Below are positions 17,303-25,028 of a stretch of DNA of 64,000 bases, one piece after another. The position numbers and the translations under genes were made by a program. The stretch spans positions 1-64,000 of the forward strand of contig NZ_JAOTPL010000012.1 of NCBI RefSeq assembly GCF_025631005.1, given 5' to 3'. Under the pieces are notes generated by a model. It had not been told where the DNA came from and did not search any database. It was given only the letters and a program-made list of their open reading frames with translations. This DNA comes from Haoranjiania flava (GTDB lineage Bacteria > Bacteroidota > Bacteroidia > Chitinophagales > Chitinophagaceae). Each line of letters opens with the position of its first letter. Positions within the stretch are counted from its first letter, which is position 1.

Positions 17303-17680
17303 ATGATGTTTAAGGCCGAAAACCATATCAGGAATATCAGGCACATCGTATTGATGTGGTTTATTTTATTTGCATTAAGCCCTTGTGTGGTTAAAGGAGT
17401 ATTGTTGAGTGCAGCAAATGCAGGATATTCCAAACCGCTCAAAAAATCCAAAACCACCGCACCCACAAGCTCCTGTCAATATTCTCAAAACGACAATCAA
17501 CAGATTCCGGTTGTAAAACAGCCGGACACCCATAAGGAAATTGAGCCGTTTAATGTATCGGAAAACCTATTTATTGTAGTTCGCTTCACCAAAATAAACG
17601 GCAAATATTCCAAAACGCCTTCGGGTAACAGCCTGCCTAAATATATTTTATATAAATGCTTGAAACTTGATGTAGCGTGA
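17303..17680 (+). CDS. Small exported protein of metal-resistance clusters, function unknown
   Basis: About 125 residues from ATG at 17303 (a second ATG follows directly). A hydrophobic segment (IVLMWFILFALSPCVVKGVLL) is either a signal peptide or a single anchor. The rest is polar with no enzymatic motif, ending PKYILYKCLKLDVA. From memory, small proteins with a similar SPCVVK segment and PKYILYK ending lie beside czc-type genes in other Bacteroidota, which supports a link to the efflux system. The frame stays open upstream to 17114, but that part lies over the dead tolC leader. It lies 54 nt ahead of the DoxD-DoxA gene and probably forms an operon with it. Confidence 0.55.
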   Translation: MMFKAENHIRNIRHIVLMWFILFALSPCVVKGVLLSAANAGYSKPLKKSKTTAPTSSCQYSQNDNQQIPVVKQPDTHKEIEPFNVSENLFIVVRFTKINGKYSKTPSGNSLPKYILYKCLKLDVA

Positions 17681-17734
17681 TTTTCACTCACGGTTTACTC
17701 ATTATTTCACGTTTAATTAAAATATACAATTCAA

Positions 17735-18745
17735 ATGAAGCATTATATAGATAGCACAGCCAATAGTATGGCTGGACTTTTTACATTGTCCCTCCGTTGG
17801 GTTATCGGTTGGACATATTTTTCCGCTTTTTGGCGAAGACTGATTTTAGAAAACAAATTGATACCCGAAGAAGCTGGCTACATTGGCGAAAAATTCAATC
17901 ACTTTCTACCCAATGCTTTGGGTATAAAACCGATTATCGAATACCTCGTTTCCAATCCAGAAGCCTTACAGATTTCAATGGTTGTCTTTACGATTGTAGA
18001 AGCCATTGTTGGGTTGTTCATCATTCTCGGGCTATTTACAAGACTGATGAGCATAGGCGTATTTTTATTGGCAATGGGTATTCTTTTAGGTTCAGGTTGG
18101 ATCGGTACCACTTGTCTGGACGAATGGCAAATCGGCGTATTGGGTATTGCAGGTGGTTTTACGTTGTTTTTGACAGGCAGCGGTTCGTATTCTTTGGATA
18201 ATTATCTAATGAACAAAGACCTTGCGTTTACCCGCGAAAAATGGTTCGGATTTTTAGGGTCGGGCGTGCTTCCTGTCAATAATCTAAAACCGAAAGTTTT
18301 GGCAATATCCCTATTCATTTTCGGATTGACATTGTTTACCAACCAATATTTTCACGGTGGTGTATTCGGGAAGTTGCACAACAAATCCGTAAAACCAAAA
18401 GTAGAAATTTCCAATGTTCAGTACAATGGCTCACAATTGACTTTTCAGATTTTTAGGGTCGAGGGAGCGGACGTTTATGGTTCGTTTTTGATTGGTATAC
18501 AGGTTTTAAATGAGGATAATGAAGTTGTGAAATCTATTGACCAAAGCGAATTAGCTCAATTCCCGAAAGATAAAATCTACAATTATTATGTGGCAAAAAT
18601 TAAATCGGGAATACATAGTTTAATTATTCCACTCGGTGCAAAAGCTGATATAACGATTGATTTGGAAAACACGGAAGTAAAAAAGAATTATTTCCTAAAA
18701 CTAATAGACATCAGTGGTGCGGAATGGACTGCTAAAATAAAATAG
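17735..18745 (+). CDS. DoxD-DoxA fusion protein (TQO small/large subunit-like)
   Basis: 336 residues. The N-terminal half (about 15-215) is a DoxX/DoxD-type integral membrane domain with at least four segments (ISMVVFTIVEAIVGLFIILG, SIGVFLLAMGILLGSGWIG, IGVLGIAGGFTLFLTGS, VLAISLFIFGLTLF). The C-terminal part (about 230-336) is beta-rich and resembles DoxA (VEISNVQYNGSQLTFQIF). In archaea DoxD and DoxA are separate subunits of thiosulfate:quinone oxidoreductase; here they are one chain. Whether this protein oxidises thiosulfate is not known. Its place in a metal-efflux cassette suggests a role in envelope redox or metal stress. A strong terminator follows at 18761-18793. Confidence 0.8.
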   Translation: MKHYIDSTANSMAGLFTLSLRWVIGWTYFSAFWRRLILENKLIPEEAGYIGEKFNHFLPNALGIKPIIEYLVSNPEALQISMVVFTIVEAIVGLFIILGLFTRLMSIGVFLLAMGILLGSGWIGTTCLDEWQIGVLGIAGGFTLFLTGSGSYSLDNYLMNKDLAFTREKWFGFLGSGVLPVNNLKPKVLAISLFIFGLTLFTNQYFHGGVFGKLHNKSVKPKVEISNVQYNGSQLTFQIFRVEGADVYGSFLIGIQVLNEDNEVVKSIDQSELAQFPKDKIYNYYVAKIKSGIHSLIIPLGAKADITIDLENTEVKKNYFLKLIDISGAEWTAKIK

Positions 18746-18760
18746 CGGTTTATTGATATT

Positions 18761-18793
18761 AAAAAGCTGTCGCAATTGTGCGATAGCTTTTTT
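18761..18793 (+). terminator. Rho-independent terminator
   Basis: AAAAAGCTGTCGCA (18761-18774) pairs with TGCGATAGCTTTTT (from 18779) with one wobble, ending in a T run. Confidence 0.85.
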
Positions 18794-18879
18794 AATTTTC
18801 TTAAGTTGATAAAAGCGTTGTTTTTTGCATTTCGTTTTGCTTGAGGCAATTTACCAATATTGCTTACAATGTTTTCAAC

Positions 18880-19012
18880 AGATTTTTATCTATTATTATC
18901 TCCTGATCATTTTCTTCCTAATAATAAGAACAATCAATGCCTTTCATAAACATTTCACGGTCGTTGATTTTGTTGGTTAAAGCATCTTTTAAAAGAGTTT
19001 TTAGTTTGGAAA
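18880..19012 (-). pseudogene. Possible remnant of an unknown gene
   Basis: A minus-strand frame reads as convincing protein (TLLKDALTNKINDREMFMKG, then IDCSYY), stops at TAG (18918-18920) and continues as EENDQEIIIDKNLLKTL to another stop. No start is present. I do not recognise the family. It lies directly downstream of the broken BRO-like gene in the same orientation. Confidence 0.35.
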
Positions 19013-19020
19013 ATGTTTGG

Positions 19021-19251
19021 CTAATCTATAATGCCGTTGCTGTCTAATGTGTCTGTTAAACGCTTTTTCCCTTCAGGTGCCGGTAATTTCAACTGGATAG
19101 TGGCACTAACCACCTGGCTGTTTCTTTTTTGAGCTTTGATTTGATGTATTTCCAATAATTTCCTACTTTGGAATAACCGTTTTCTTCGTCCCCAAACTGC
19201 ACGGACTTCTTGGTCGTTAAAAAATCGGATGGATATTTTCGTGTTGCTCAT
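19021..19251 (-). pseudogene. Broken BRO-family/antirepressor-like gene
   Basis: The frame opens with MSNTKISIRFFNDQEVRAVW, typical of a Bacteroidota family annotated as Bro-N/antirepressor-like. It then shifts by one base at a GGGG run; the lost frame continues DEENGYSKVGNYWKYIKSK. The original frame resumes at NSQVVSATIQLKLPAP and KKRLTDTLDSNGI. About 20 residues usually found after DEEN (a WWFSV-type segment) are absent, and the protein ends early, followed in another frame by LAKHFPN. So there are at least two or three frameshifts, an internal deletion and a missing C-terminus. Family recall is from memory, hence moderate confidence; the decay itself is clear. Confidence 0.6.
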
Positions 19252-19287
19252 TTGCTCTCTGTTCGCTTTTATGCGGGAATAACAAAA

Positions 19288-20679
19288 TTATACAAACATT
19301 TCAATCTGTTGATAATCATGTGGAAATTCCACGCTGAAAATATTTTTGATATTTTCTTGTGAGTGATATTGTAGTATAGCATTGTGAATGGCAAAAATCT
19401 TCTGGGAAAGTACTAACCCAAGTCCGAAACCCACTACGTTTTGGGCGTTTTTTCCTCTGAAAAAGTGAGAGAAAATAAATTTTTGTTCGTCTTCGGAAAG
19501 TGTTTTCCCGCAATTTGAAATCAGGATCTTAAGAAAATCAGTGGTGCAGTCAAATGTAATTTTGGCTTTTTGATTATTAGAATAATGAACGGAATTTATC
19601 AGTAAATTTAAAAAAGCCTGTTTGATAAGCGGTTCGTTTGCCTGAATATTTAAGCTGTTTTCGTTAAAGTTATCCGGGGTAAAATTTACTTCGAAATGAA
19701 AATCCGGGTAAAGGCTGTTAACTTCCGAAATACAATCAAAAATAATTTCATCAATCCGGATATTGTTTTTGGTAATTTCTTGCCCTGACTCAATTTTTGA
19801 AATTTGAAGCAACACATTAATAATGGTTCCAAGAGATTTTGCTTTTTGTGTCTGTTCGTGCAGCTCTGATTTTATCTGTTCGATATTATGCTGCTTTGCA
19901 ATTTTTTCGAGCTCAGACACCAAAACAGCGATCGGTGTTTTCAGTTCATGTGAAATGTGTTGGATGCTGTGTTTCTGAAACAGGAAAGCTTCATTGGTTC
20001 TTTTTAGCAGCTCATTGAATTTATCCGACAAATCCCGTAATTCGGAAGTCGTGGTATTAATTTTCAGGGGCTTATTTTCCTGATTGTGGAAATCGTAATC
20101 TTCGATTTTGTTTGTCAGCTCCGAAATCGGTTTGGCAATAATATTGGACAGGTAAAGCGAAATTAAAAGTACGATCACTACAATAGCTGCAAATATGCCA
20201 ATAAGTACTTTTTGAAGAAAATCCTTTTTAGAAAAACCGAAATAGTCGTATGCTTTACTGATGGCATAATAGCCTTTGGAGTGATTTTCCACATAAACTC
20301 CAATGAGGTCATAGCCGTCTTCTTTGGTTTCAATCCAGCGGTTTGAAACCGAAAGTCCGTGGAGAATGTCGTTGGATTTTAAAATATCCAGGCTGTCAAT
20401 ACTCGAAAAAATGAGTTTTTTATCAGCATCATAGATCAGCATTTTCTCGTTGTAAAAATCATGAATATCCTGCTTATCAAGCAATGATGAAACCTCCTCG
20501 CTTATTTTTCCGAACTCTTCTATCAGCTCAATTGTATGTTTAATTTTTGAGAATTGCTGTTGTTGAAATTCCTCTTCACGATGCGCTGAAAACAAAACAA
20601 AAACAACCACAAGCCACAGTGCAGAAAGCGCTATAACGGTACTGGAAAAGTAGATAAGTATTTTGTTCCTGATTTTCAT
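19288..20679 (-). CDS. Sensor histidine kinase of a metal-type two-component system
   Basis: 463 residues. TM1 is at about 8-30 and TM2 at about 157-180 (VLIGIFAAIVVIVLLISLYL), enclosing a sensor domain of about 125 residues in the periplasm. A HAMP linker follows (KPISELTNKIEDYDF). The phospho-acceptor is His244 in HISHELKTPI. The N box (NLLINSVHYSN), F box (FSHFFRGKN) and G2 (GFGLGL) are present; the G1 box is atypical (SNCGKTLSED). It should sense a periplasmic ligand, probably metal, and phosphorylate the regulator encoded at 21429-22106. Unusually, the two genes are 750 nt apart, separated by repeat array B and a dead gene. Its ATG is the last CACACATGAAAA of the array. Confidence 0.9.
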   Translation of the reverse strand: MKIRNKILIYFSSTVIALSALWLVVVFVLFSAHREEEFQQQQFSKIKHTIELIEEFGKISEEVSSLLDKQDIHDFYNEKMLIYDADKKLIFSSIDSLDILKSNDILHGLSVSNRWIETKEDGYDLIGVYVENHSKGYYAISKAYDYFGFSKKDFLQKVLIGIFAAIVVIVLLISLYLSNIIAKPISELTNKIEDYDFHNQENKPLKINTTTSELRDLSDKFNELLKRTNEAFLFQKHSIQHISHELKTPIAVLVSELEKIAKQHNIEQIKSELHEQTQKAKSLGTIINVLLQISKIESGQEITKNNIRIDEIIFDCISEVNSLYPDFHFEVNFTPDNFNENSLNIQANEPLIKQAFLNLLINSVHYSNNQKAKITFDCTTDFLKILISNCGKTLSEDEQKFIFSHFFRGKNAQNVVGFGLGLVLSQKIFAIHNAILQYHSQENIKNIFSVEFPHDYQQIEMFV

Positions 20680-21023
20680 GTGTGTAATTTTTAGTTCCCC
20701 GCTTTGCGGCTGTTTTTAATCGTGACATGGAATAGCTTTTATTCATTCGCGGTTGGTATGCAACTTGCTTATGGCTATTTCATGTGTTAATATTTAATTT
20801 TTTCTGTTTGCCACATGGAATAACCAAAACCTTAATCTTTATTATCATCCTCGGTTGGTAAAGATTCCTAATCTTTATGGTTATTTCATGTGTATATAAT
20901 TTATTTGTTTTTCAGTTGTCACATGGAATAGCCTTTATTCATTCGCGGTTGGTATGCAACCTTGCTTATGGCTATTTCATGTGCGTATATTTATTTGTTT
21001 TTCAGTTGCCACATGGAATAACC
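20680..21023 (-). repeat. Palindromic leader-repeat array B, upstream of the histidine kinase
   Basis: Three full units plus a partial one, read on the minus strand. ATG-AAA-stop occurs at 20980 (TAG), 20889 (TAA) and 20783 (TAG), and the kinase ATG is at 20679; steps are 91, 106 and 104 nt. TAG units pair CACATGAAATAGCC with GGCTATTCCATGTG (the last one imperfectly). The TAA unit pairs CACATGAAATAACC with GGTTATTCCATGTG and has a different inner hairpin (AAAGATT/AATCTTT). All share the core ACCAACCG. The final leader adds a small hairpin, CCGC-AAA-GCGG, and then an A/T stretch before ACACATGAAAA. A lone right arm ending in CACATGG lies at 21010-21023. Confidence 0.9.
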
Positions 21024-21080
21024 AGCTTTTTAGTTTCAATACTCATTCCCGTTAGATAAATACAAGTTATAAGAGATGAG

Positions 21081-21422
21081 TTATGAGTTATTTTTCTTTG
21101 ATGTGATTATGGAGCTACGAATCATTTTTAATAATTCAGTACAATCGAAGCTTAAACTTCAAATTCCGGTTTGTTATAAATTCTGTTTTTTTCAACAGTT
21201 CAATCCAATACAATGTTTCGTCACATTCTTTTTGTGCAATGCCCGATGTATCAATAAAATCTGCTTTATTTTCGGCATTTTGAGCTTGCCATATCAATGC
21301 ATCCACAGCAGTTCCGCTCCGTAATAATTGTTTGCTTAAAACCCATTCTTTTTTTAGTCCCCCACAGATACGTATATAATTTTACTGTTCTTACGGCAAA
21401 TAAAAAACTTTTCTATTACCAT
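21081..21422 (-). pseudogene. Frameshifted four-helix-bundle (23S rRNA IVP-like) protein gene
   Basis: On the minus strand, joining frames gives VRTVKLYTYLW, then KQLLRSGTAVDALIWQAQNA, then ENKADFIDTSGIAQKECDET, LYWIELLKKTEF and finally TELLKMIRSSIITSKKNNS before a stop at 21081. This is the S23/IVP four-helix bundle family (TIGR02436 type), with its hallmark LLRSGT and AQKECDE segments. The frame is broken near the start (ATG at 21422), in an A run after YTYLW, and again after NRNLKF. The family is often found beside or inside rRNA operons in other bacteria, but is also scattered in Bacteroidota genomes; its role is unknown. Confidence 0.8.
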
Positions 21423-21428
21423 AACTTA

Positions 21429-22106
21429 TCACTCATCACTCAAATAATATCCGTAACCGATCTTGGTTTTGATAGAATTTTTCGAGAAGGGCTTATCAAT
21501 TTTGTTCCGCAAAAAATTGACGTAGACCTCAACAGTATTCGTATCAACCATTGTTCCCCAAATTTCTTTAATCAAATCGTTTTTAGAGATTATTTCCCCC
21601 GGATTTTTACAAAGTTTCATCAAAATCTGGTATTCTCTCGGGGTAAGCTGAATTTCCAGATCCTGTCTTCTAACTTTTTTTTGCGCTGTATTGATAACAA
21701 TATCTGAAGCAATAATTTTTTCATCAGACTTGTGCTCAGGTTTGCTCTGGCTTCTTTTCAGAAGTGAATGTACCCGCATAGTCAGCTCTTTCATAAAAAA
21801 CGGCTTGGTCAGATAGTCATCTGCGCCACTATCAAAGCCTTTGATTTTGTCTTCAAGCTCGTCAAAAGCAGTAAGCATTAAAACAGGAGTATTGGTATTG
21901 TGCTCCCTGAATTCCTTACACAAGTCGTACCCGTTTTTCTTGGGTAAATTAATATCCATAACCACACAATCGAATGATTCTTTTCTCAAAAATCTTTCTG
22001 CCACGAATCCGTCAAACGCACGCTCTACTGCAAAATTTTCAGCCAAAAGCGCTCCACAAATGTTTTTATTCAATGTAGTTTCATCTTCTATTACCAGGAT
22101 TCTCAT
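21429..22106 (-). CDS. OmpR/PhoB-type response regulator
   Basis: 225 residues. Receiver domain at about 1-115 with acidic pair E7-D8 (VIEDE), phospho-acceptor Asp51 (VVMDINLPKKNG), Thr in LMLTAFDE and the Lys of YLTKPF. The winged-helix DNA-binding domain at about 130-225 (LTPREYQILMKLCKNPGEII, then VEVYVNFLRNKI). Partner of the kinase at 19288-20679. The likely targets are the CTTAAA repeats in front of tolC, by analogy with CusR-type control of efflux genes. Its own promoter is well formed and predicts a leaderless transcript. CusR/CzcR are similar, but the metal cannot be told. Confidence 0.92.
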   Translation of the reverse strand: MRILVIEDETTLNKNICGALLAENFAVERAFDGFVAERFLRKESFDCVVMDINLPKKNGYDLCKEFREHNTNTPVLMLTAFDELEDKIKGFDSGADDYLTKPFFMKELTMRVHSLLKRSQSKPEHKSDEKIIASDIVINTAQKKVRRQDLEIQLTPREYQILMKLCKNPGEIISKNDLIKEIWGTMVDTNTVEVYVNFLRNKIDKPFSKNSIKTKIGYGYYLSDE

Positions 22107-22110
22107 ATCG

Positions 22111-22140
22111 CAAAATTATAGGGAATAATATAGTTGCAAA
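22111..22140 (-). promoter_or_regulatory. Canonical Bacteroidota promoter of the response regulator gene
   Basis: On the minus strand TTTG (22140-22137), 18 nt, then TAATTTTG (22118-22111). This fits the -33/-7 consensus closely. The start codon (22106) lies 4 nt after the -7 box, so transcription should begin at or next to the ATG, giving a leaderless mRNA. Confidence 0.6.
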
Positions 22141-22263
22141 TATACTTAACCTGTCATAATATAACTATCTTACAACTACCTGGCATTTCCTTTACTTCAC
22201 TTCTTTAATTTTTTCACTCATTAGATCTATTTAATTTTCAACCATCATACACTTCCCGCTTAG

Positions 22264-22271
22264 TATCTTTG
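22264..22271 (+). promoter_or_regulatory. Candidate -7 box of polX
   Basis: TATCTTTG matches TAnnTTTG and lies 8 nt before the ATG. No clear -33 TTG is seen at the expected distance. If used, the leader would be a few nucleotides at most. Confidence 0.35.
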
Positions 22272-22279
22272 CAGCAAAA

Positions 22280-23944
22280 ATGACCAACGCTGATATTGCC
22301 TATAATTTTGAGTTCCTGTCCGCCCTGATGGAGCTGAACGATGAAGACAGCTTTAAAATAAAGGCCTATTTAAAAGCAGCCAGGCTTATCAAAAAACTTC
22401 CGGTAGAATTACAGCATATAAAAAGAGAAGAGATCTTTCAACTGCCGGGCGTAGGTAAGGCCATAGGCAATAAGATACTGGAGCAGCTGGCTACCGGTAC
22501 CATGGAAAAGCTTGACGAACATGTAAGCAATGCCCCGCAGGGTATCCTGGAAATGATGTCTGTGAAAGGCCTGGGAACACAGAAAATTAAACTGATCTGG
22601 AAAGAATTAGGCATTACTGCCATCAATGATCTGCTGGAAGCCTGTAACAGCAACCGCTTAAGCCCGCTTAAAGGTTTTGGCCAGAAAACACAGCAGAATA
22701 TAAAAGTTGCACTGGAGTTTTACCTCCAGAGCCGTGATGCTTTCCTGCTGGCAACCGTACTGGATTTTGTTATTGCTTTTGATAATACATTGCGCAGTAC
22801 ATTTTCTCCGGATAATTTTTTGCTCACCGGCGAAATATTACAGCAGAGCGATATCATTCACACTGTGCAATGGGTAACGGATGCCGGAGATGATGTGCTT
22901 GAGAAAATTGCTGGCTTGTATCACCTGAACCCTTCACATAAGGACGGGAAAAAAATATATACCGCACAGAACGGCATACGCATGGAGTTTCTGCAGTATC
23001 CTGCTGAAGTGCTCATTGCCAAACAGTTTGAGCTTTCCTGCACGCCCCATTTCTTTAAAACCTTTACAGAAAAATATAAAACAGGTAATGTAAGTTCAAG
23101 AGAACAAATTTTCCTACAGCATAACCTGCAACCCATTCCCCCGTTTCTCACCAACAACATTAAATGGATAGATGCCGCCGCACAGCAAGCTATTCCTGAA
23201 GTGATAACAACGCACGACATCAAAGGCATCATTCATTGCCACAGCAACTGGAGCGACGGGGCGGACAGGGTTGAAGACATTGCTGCCGAACTGATCAGAA
23301 ATGGTTTAGAATACCTGGTACTTACAGATCATTCCAAATCTGCTTTTTATGCCGAAGGCCTAAGTGAACAGAAAGTGCTGGCGCAACAGCAGCAGATAGA
23401 TGAGCTTAATAAAAAACTGTATCCATTCCGCATTTTCAAAGGCATTGAATGCGATATCCTCAACGACGGCAGCCTGGACTACGGCAATGAAATTTTAAAA
23501 ACCTTTGAAGTTGTAATTGCTTCGGTACACTCCAACCTGCGCATGCAGCCGGATGCAGCAACACAAAGAATAATCAAAGCAGTAGAAAATCCCTATACCA
23601 GCATATTAGGCCACCTAACAGGCAGGTTATTGCTGCTGCGCAACGGCTATCCTGTAGATCACAAAAAAATAATTGATGCCTGTGCGGCAAACCATGTAGT
23701 AATAGAGTTGAACGCCAATCCGCGCAGGCTTGATATCGACTGGCGGTACATGGAGTATGCGCTCCAGAAAGAAGTGCTTATCTCCATCAATCCCGATGCG
23801 CACTTCATCAAAGGGCTGTACGATATACGTTTTGGTGTGCTGGCAGCGCAGAAAGCCGGCCTGACCAAAGCACAAAACCTTAGCAGTTACTCCACAGCGC
23901 AATTGCAAAGTTTTATTGACAGGCAGTCAGAAAAGAGAATTTAA
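22280..23944 (+). CDS. polX: PolX-type protein: HhH and PHP domains, polymerase domain apparently inactive
   Basis: 554 residues. N-terminal helix-hairpin-helix region at about 1-150 (FQLPGVGKAIGNKILEQLAT and SVKGLGTQKIKLIWKELGI). The PHP domain at about 315-545 is complete, with HCHSNWSDG, LTDHSKS, GIECDI, ASVHSNL, GHLTGR, ELNANPRRLDIDW and INPDAH, which bind the metals of a 3'-5' exonuclease or phosphoesterase. The middle region (about 155-300) should hold the nucleotidyltransferase with GSxRR...GDxDxL, but reads LLTGEILQQSDIIHTVQWV, lacking the serine and the aspartate pair. So DNA synthesis is probably lost while nuclease and DNA binding remain. Family X proteins act in gap filling in base-excision repair. 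It starts at ATG 22280, close to a TATCTTTG box. Confidence 0.9.
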   Translation: MTNADIAYNFEFLSALMELNDEDSFKIKAYLKAARLIKKLPVELQHIKREEIFQLPGVGKAIGNKILEQLATGTMEKLDEHVSNAPQGILEMMSVKGLGTQKIKLIWKELGITAINDLLEACNSNRLSPLKGFGQKTQQNIKVALEFYLQSRDAFLLATVLDFVIAFDNTLRSTFSPDNFLLTGEILQQSDIIHTVQWVTDAGDDVLEKIAGLYHLNPSHKDGKKIYTAQNGIRMEFLQYPAEVLIAKQFELSCTPHFFKTFTEKYKTGNVSSREQIFLQHNLQPIPPFLTNNIKWIDAAAQQAIPEVITTHDIKGIIHCHSNWSDGADRVEDIAAELIRNGLEYLVLTDHSKSAFYAEGLSEQKVLAQQQQIDELNKKLYPFRIFKGIECDILNDGSLDYGNEILKTFEVVIASVHSNLRMQPDAATQRIIKAVENPYTSILGHLTGRLLLLRNGYPVDHKKIIDACAANHVVIELNANPRRLDIDWRYMEYALQKEVLISINPDAHFIKGLYDIRFGVLAAQKAGLTKAQNLSSYSTAQLQSFIDRQSEKRI

Positions 23945-23994
23945 TGACTTTTATCAGTCTGAATTTAAGTAATTTTGCAAACTAAATTTCTTGT

Positions 23995-25011
23995 ATGGAT
24001 CATACGTTGTTTGAGTATATGGTGCTGGGTGCGGTGTTGTTGTTGGCCATCATCATTGACATGGGCGCTTTCAGCAGGAAAGGCCATGCAATGACCTTAA
24101 AATCTGCACTGTACCAATCGATCTTCTGGGTAGGGCTGGCATTAGCTTATTGGATTTTTGTATGGTATGAAGATGGTGTAAGATATGCTACCAAGTACAT
24201 CAGCGCCTATCTCATGGAGAAATCATTGAGCATAGACAATATTTTTGTATTCATCATCATCTTTAATTATTTCAAGATCAAAAGCGTTGATAAGAACAGG
24301 GCGTTGTTGGTGGGCGTACTGATGGCCATTATTTTAAGGATCATTTTCATAGCGCTTGGCGTGGAGATCATCAACCGCTTTCATTGGATCATGTATATTT
24401 TCGGCGCATTCCTGCTATATACGGGGTTCAAATTGTTTGTACAGAAAGACGATCACCAGCTTGACCTGGATAAGAATAAATTATTCAAATGGGCCAACAG
24501 GGTATTGCCCATCACCTACAAAGATTCCAACGGGAAATATTTTACCAAAATAAAGGGAAAAACATACCTGACCACTTTATCCATCGTGGTGCTGGTAATT
24601 GCCGTTACAGACCTGGTGTTTGCGGTAGACAGCATTCCCACGGTAGTTTCATTGGTGCGAGACAGTGCAGGCGTGCCCTTTTCAGACACAGATATTATGA
24701 TCATTTATTCCAGTAATATCTTTGCCATACTCGGGTTAAGAAGCTTATTCTTTCTGCTGCAGGGCGCTGCCGATAAATTTGATTTTTTACAACAGGGTAT
24801 TGCAGTGGTGTTGATTTTTATCGGCTTCAAAATGTTGGTAGAGTATTTTGATATCCACATTCCTATCGGCATTTCACTGGCTGTGATTGTAGCAAGTGTA
24901 GGCTTGTCTATTGTAATGTCCTTATTTTACGATAAAAGAAAAGGCAGGATAGTGCCTGATGAACATTTGCTGAATGCAGATGAAGATGCCGGTACCGGCG
25001 CCGGAAATTAA
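23995..25011 (+). CDS. TerC/Alx-family membrane protein
   Basis: 338 residues and 8-9 membrane segments. TerC-family hallmarks are present: SLSIDNIFVFIIIFNYFKI in an early helix and VLVIAVTDLVFAVDSIPTV in the middle, the two acidic membrane motifs thought to handle metal ions. Members include Alx and TerC, linked to manganese export, to alkaline or tellurite stress and to metalation of exported enzymes. The C-terminal tail is polar. A TAATTTTG -7-like box (23970-23977) lies 17 nt before the ATG. nadB starts 17 nt after the stop, so the two may be co-transcribed. The substrate cannot be decided; Mn2+ is the best guess from the family. Confidence 0.9.
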   Translation: MDHTLFEYMVLGAVLLLAIIIDMGAFSRKGHAMTLKSALYQSIFWVGLALAYWIFVWYEDGVRYATKYISAYLMEKSLSIDNIFVFIIIFNYFKIKSVDKNRALLVGVLMAIILRIIFIALGVEIINRFHWIMYIFGAFLLYTGFKLFVQKDDHQLDLDKNKLFKWANRVLPITYKDSNGKYFTKIKGKTYLTTLSIVVLVIAVTDLVFAVDSIPTVVSLVRDSAGVPFSDTDIMIIYSSNIFAILGLRSLFFLLQGAADKFDFLQQGIAVVLIFIGFKMLVEYFDIHIPIGISLAVIVASVGLSIVMSLFYDKRKGRIVPDEHLLNADEDAGTGAGN

Positions 25012-25028
25012 TGTAAAACTAACTGAAG

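Noticed and set aside
20680..21023. CRISPR array
   Set aside because: The units differ in length (91-106 nt), are palindromic throughout, have no unique spacers, and no cas genes are near.
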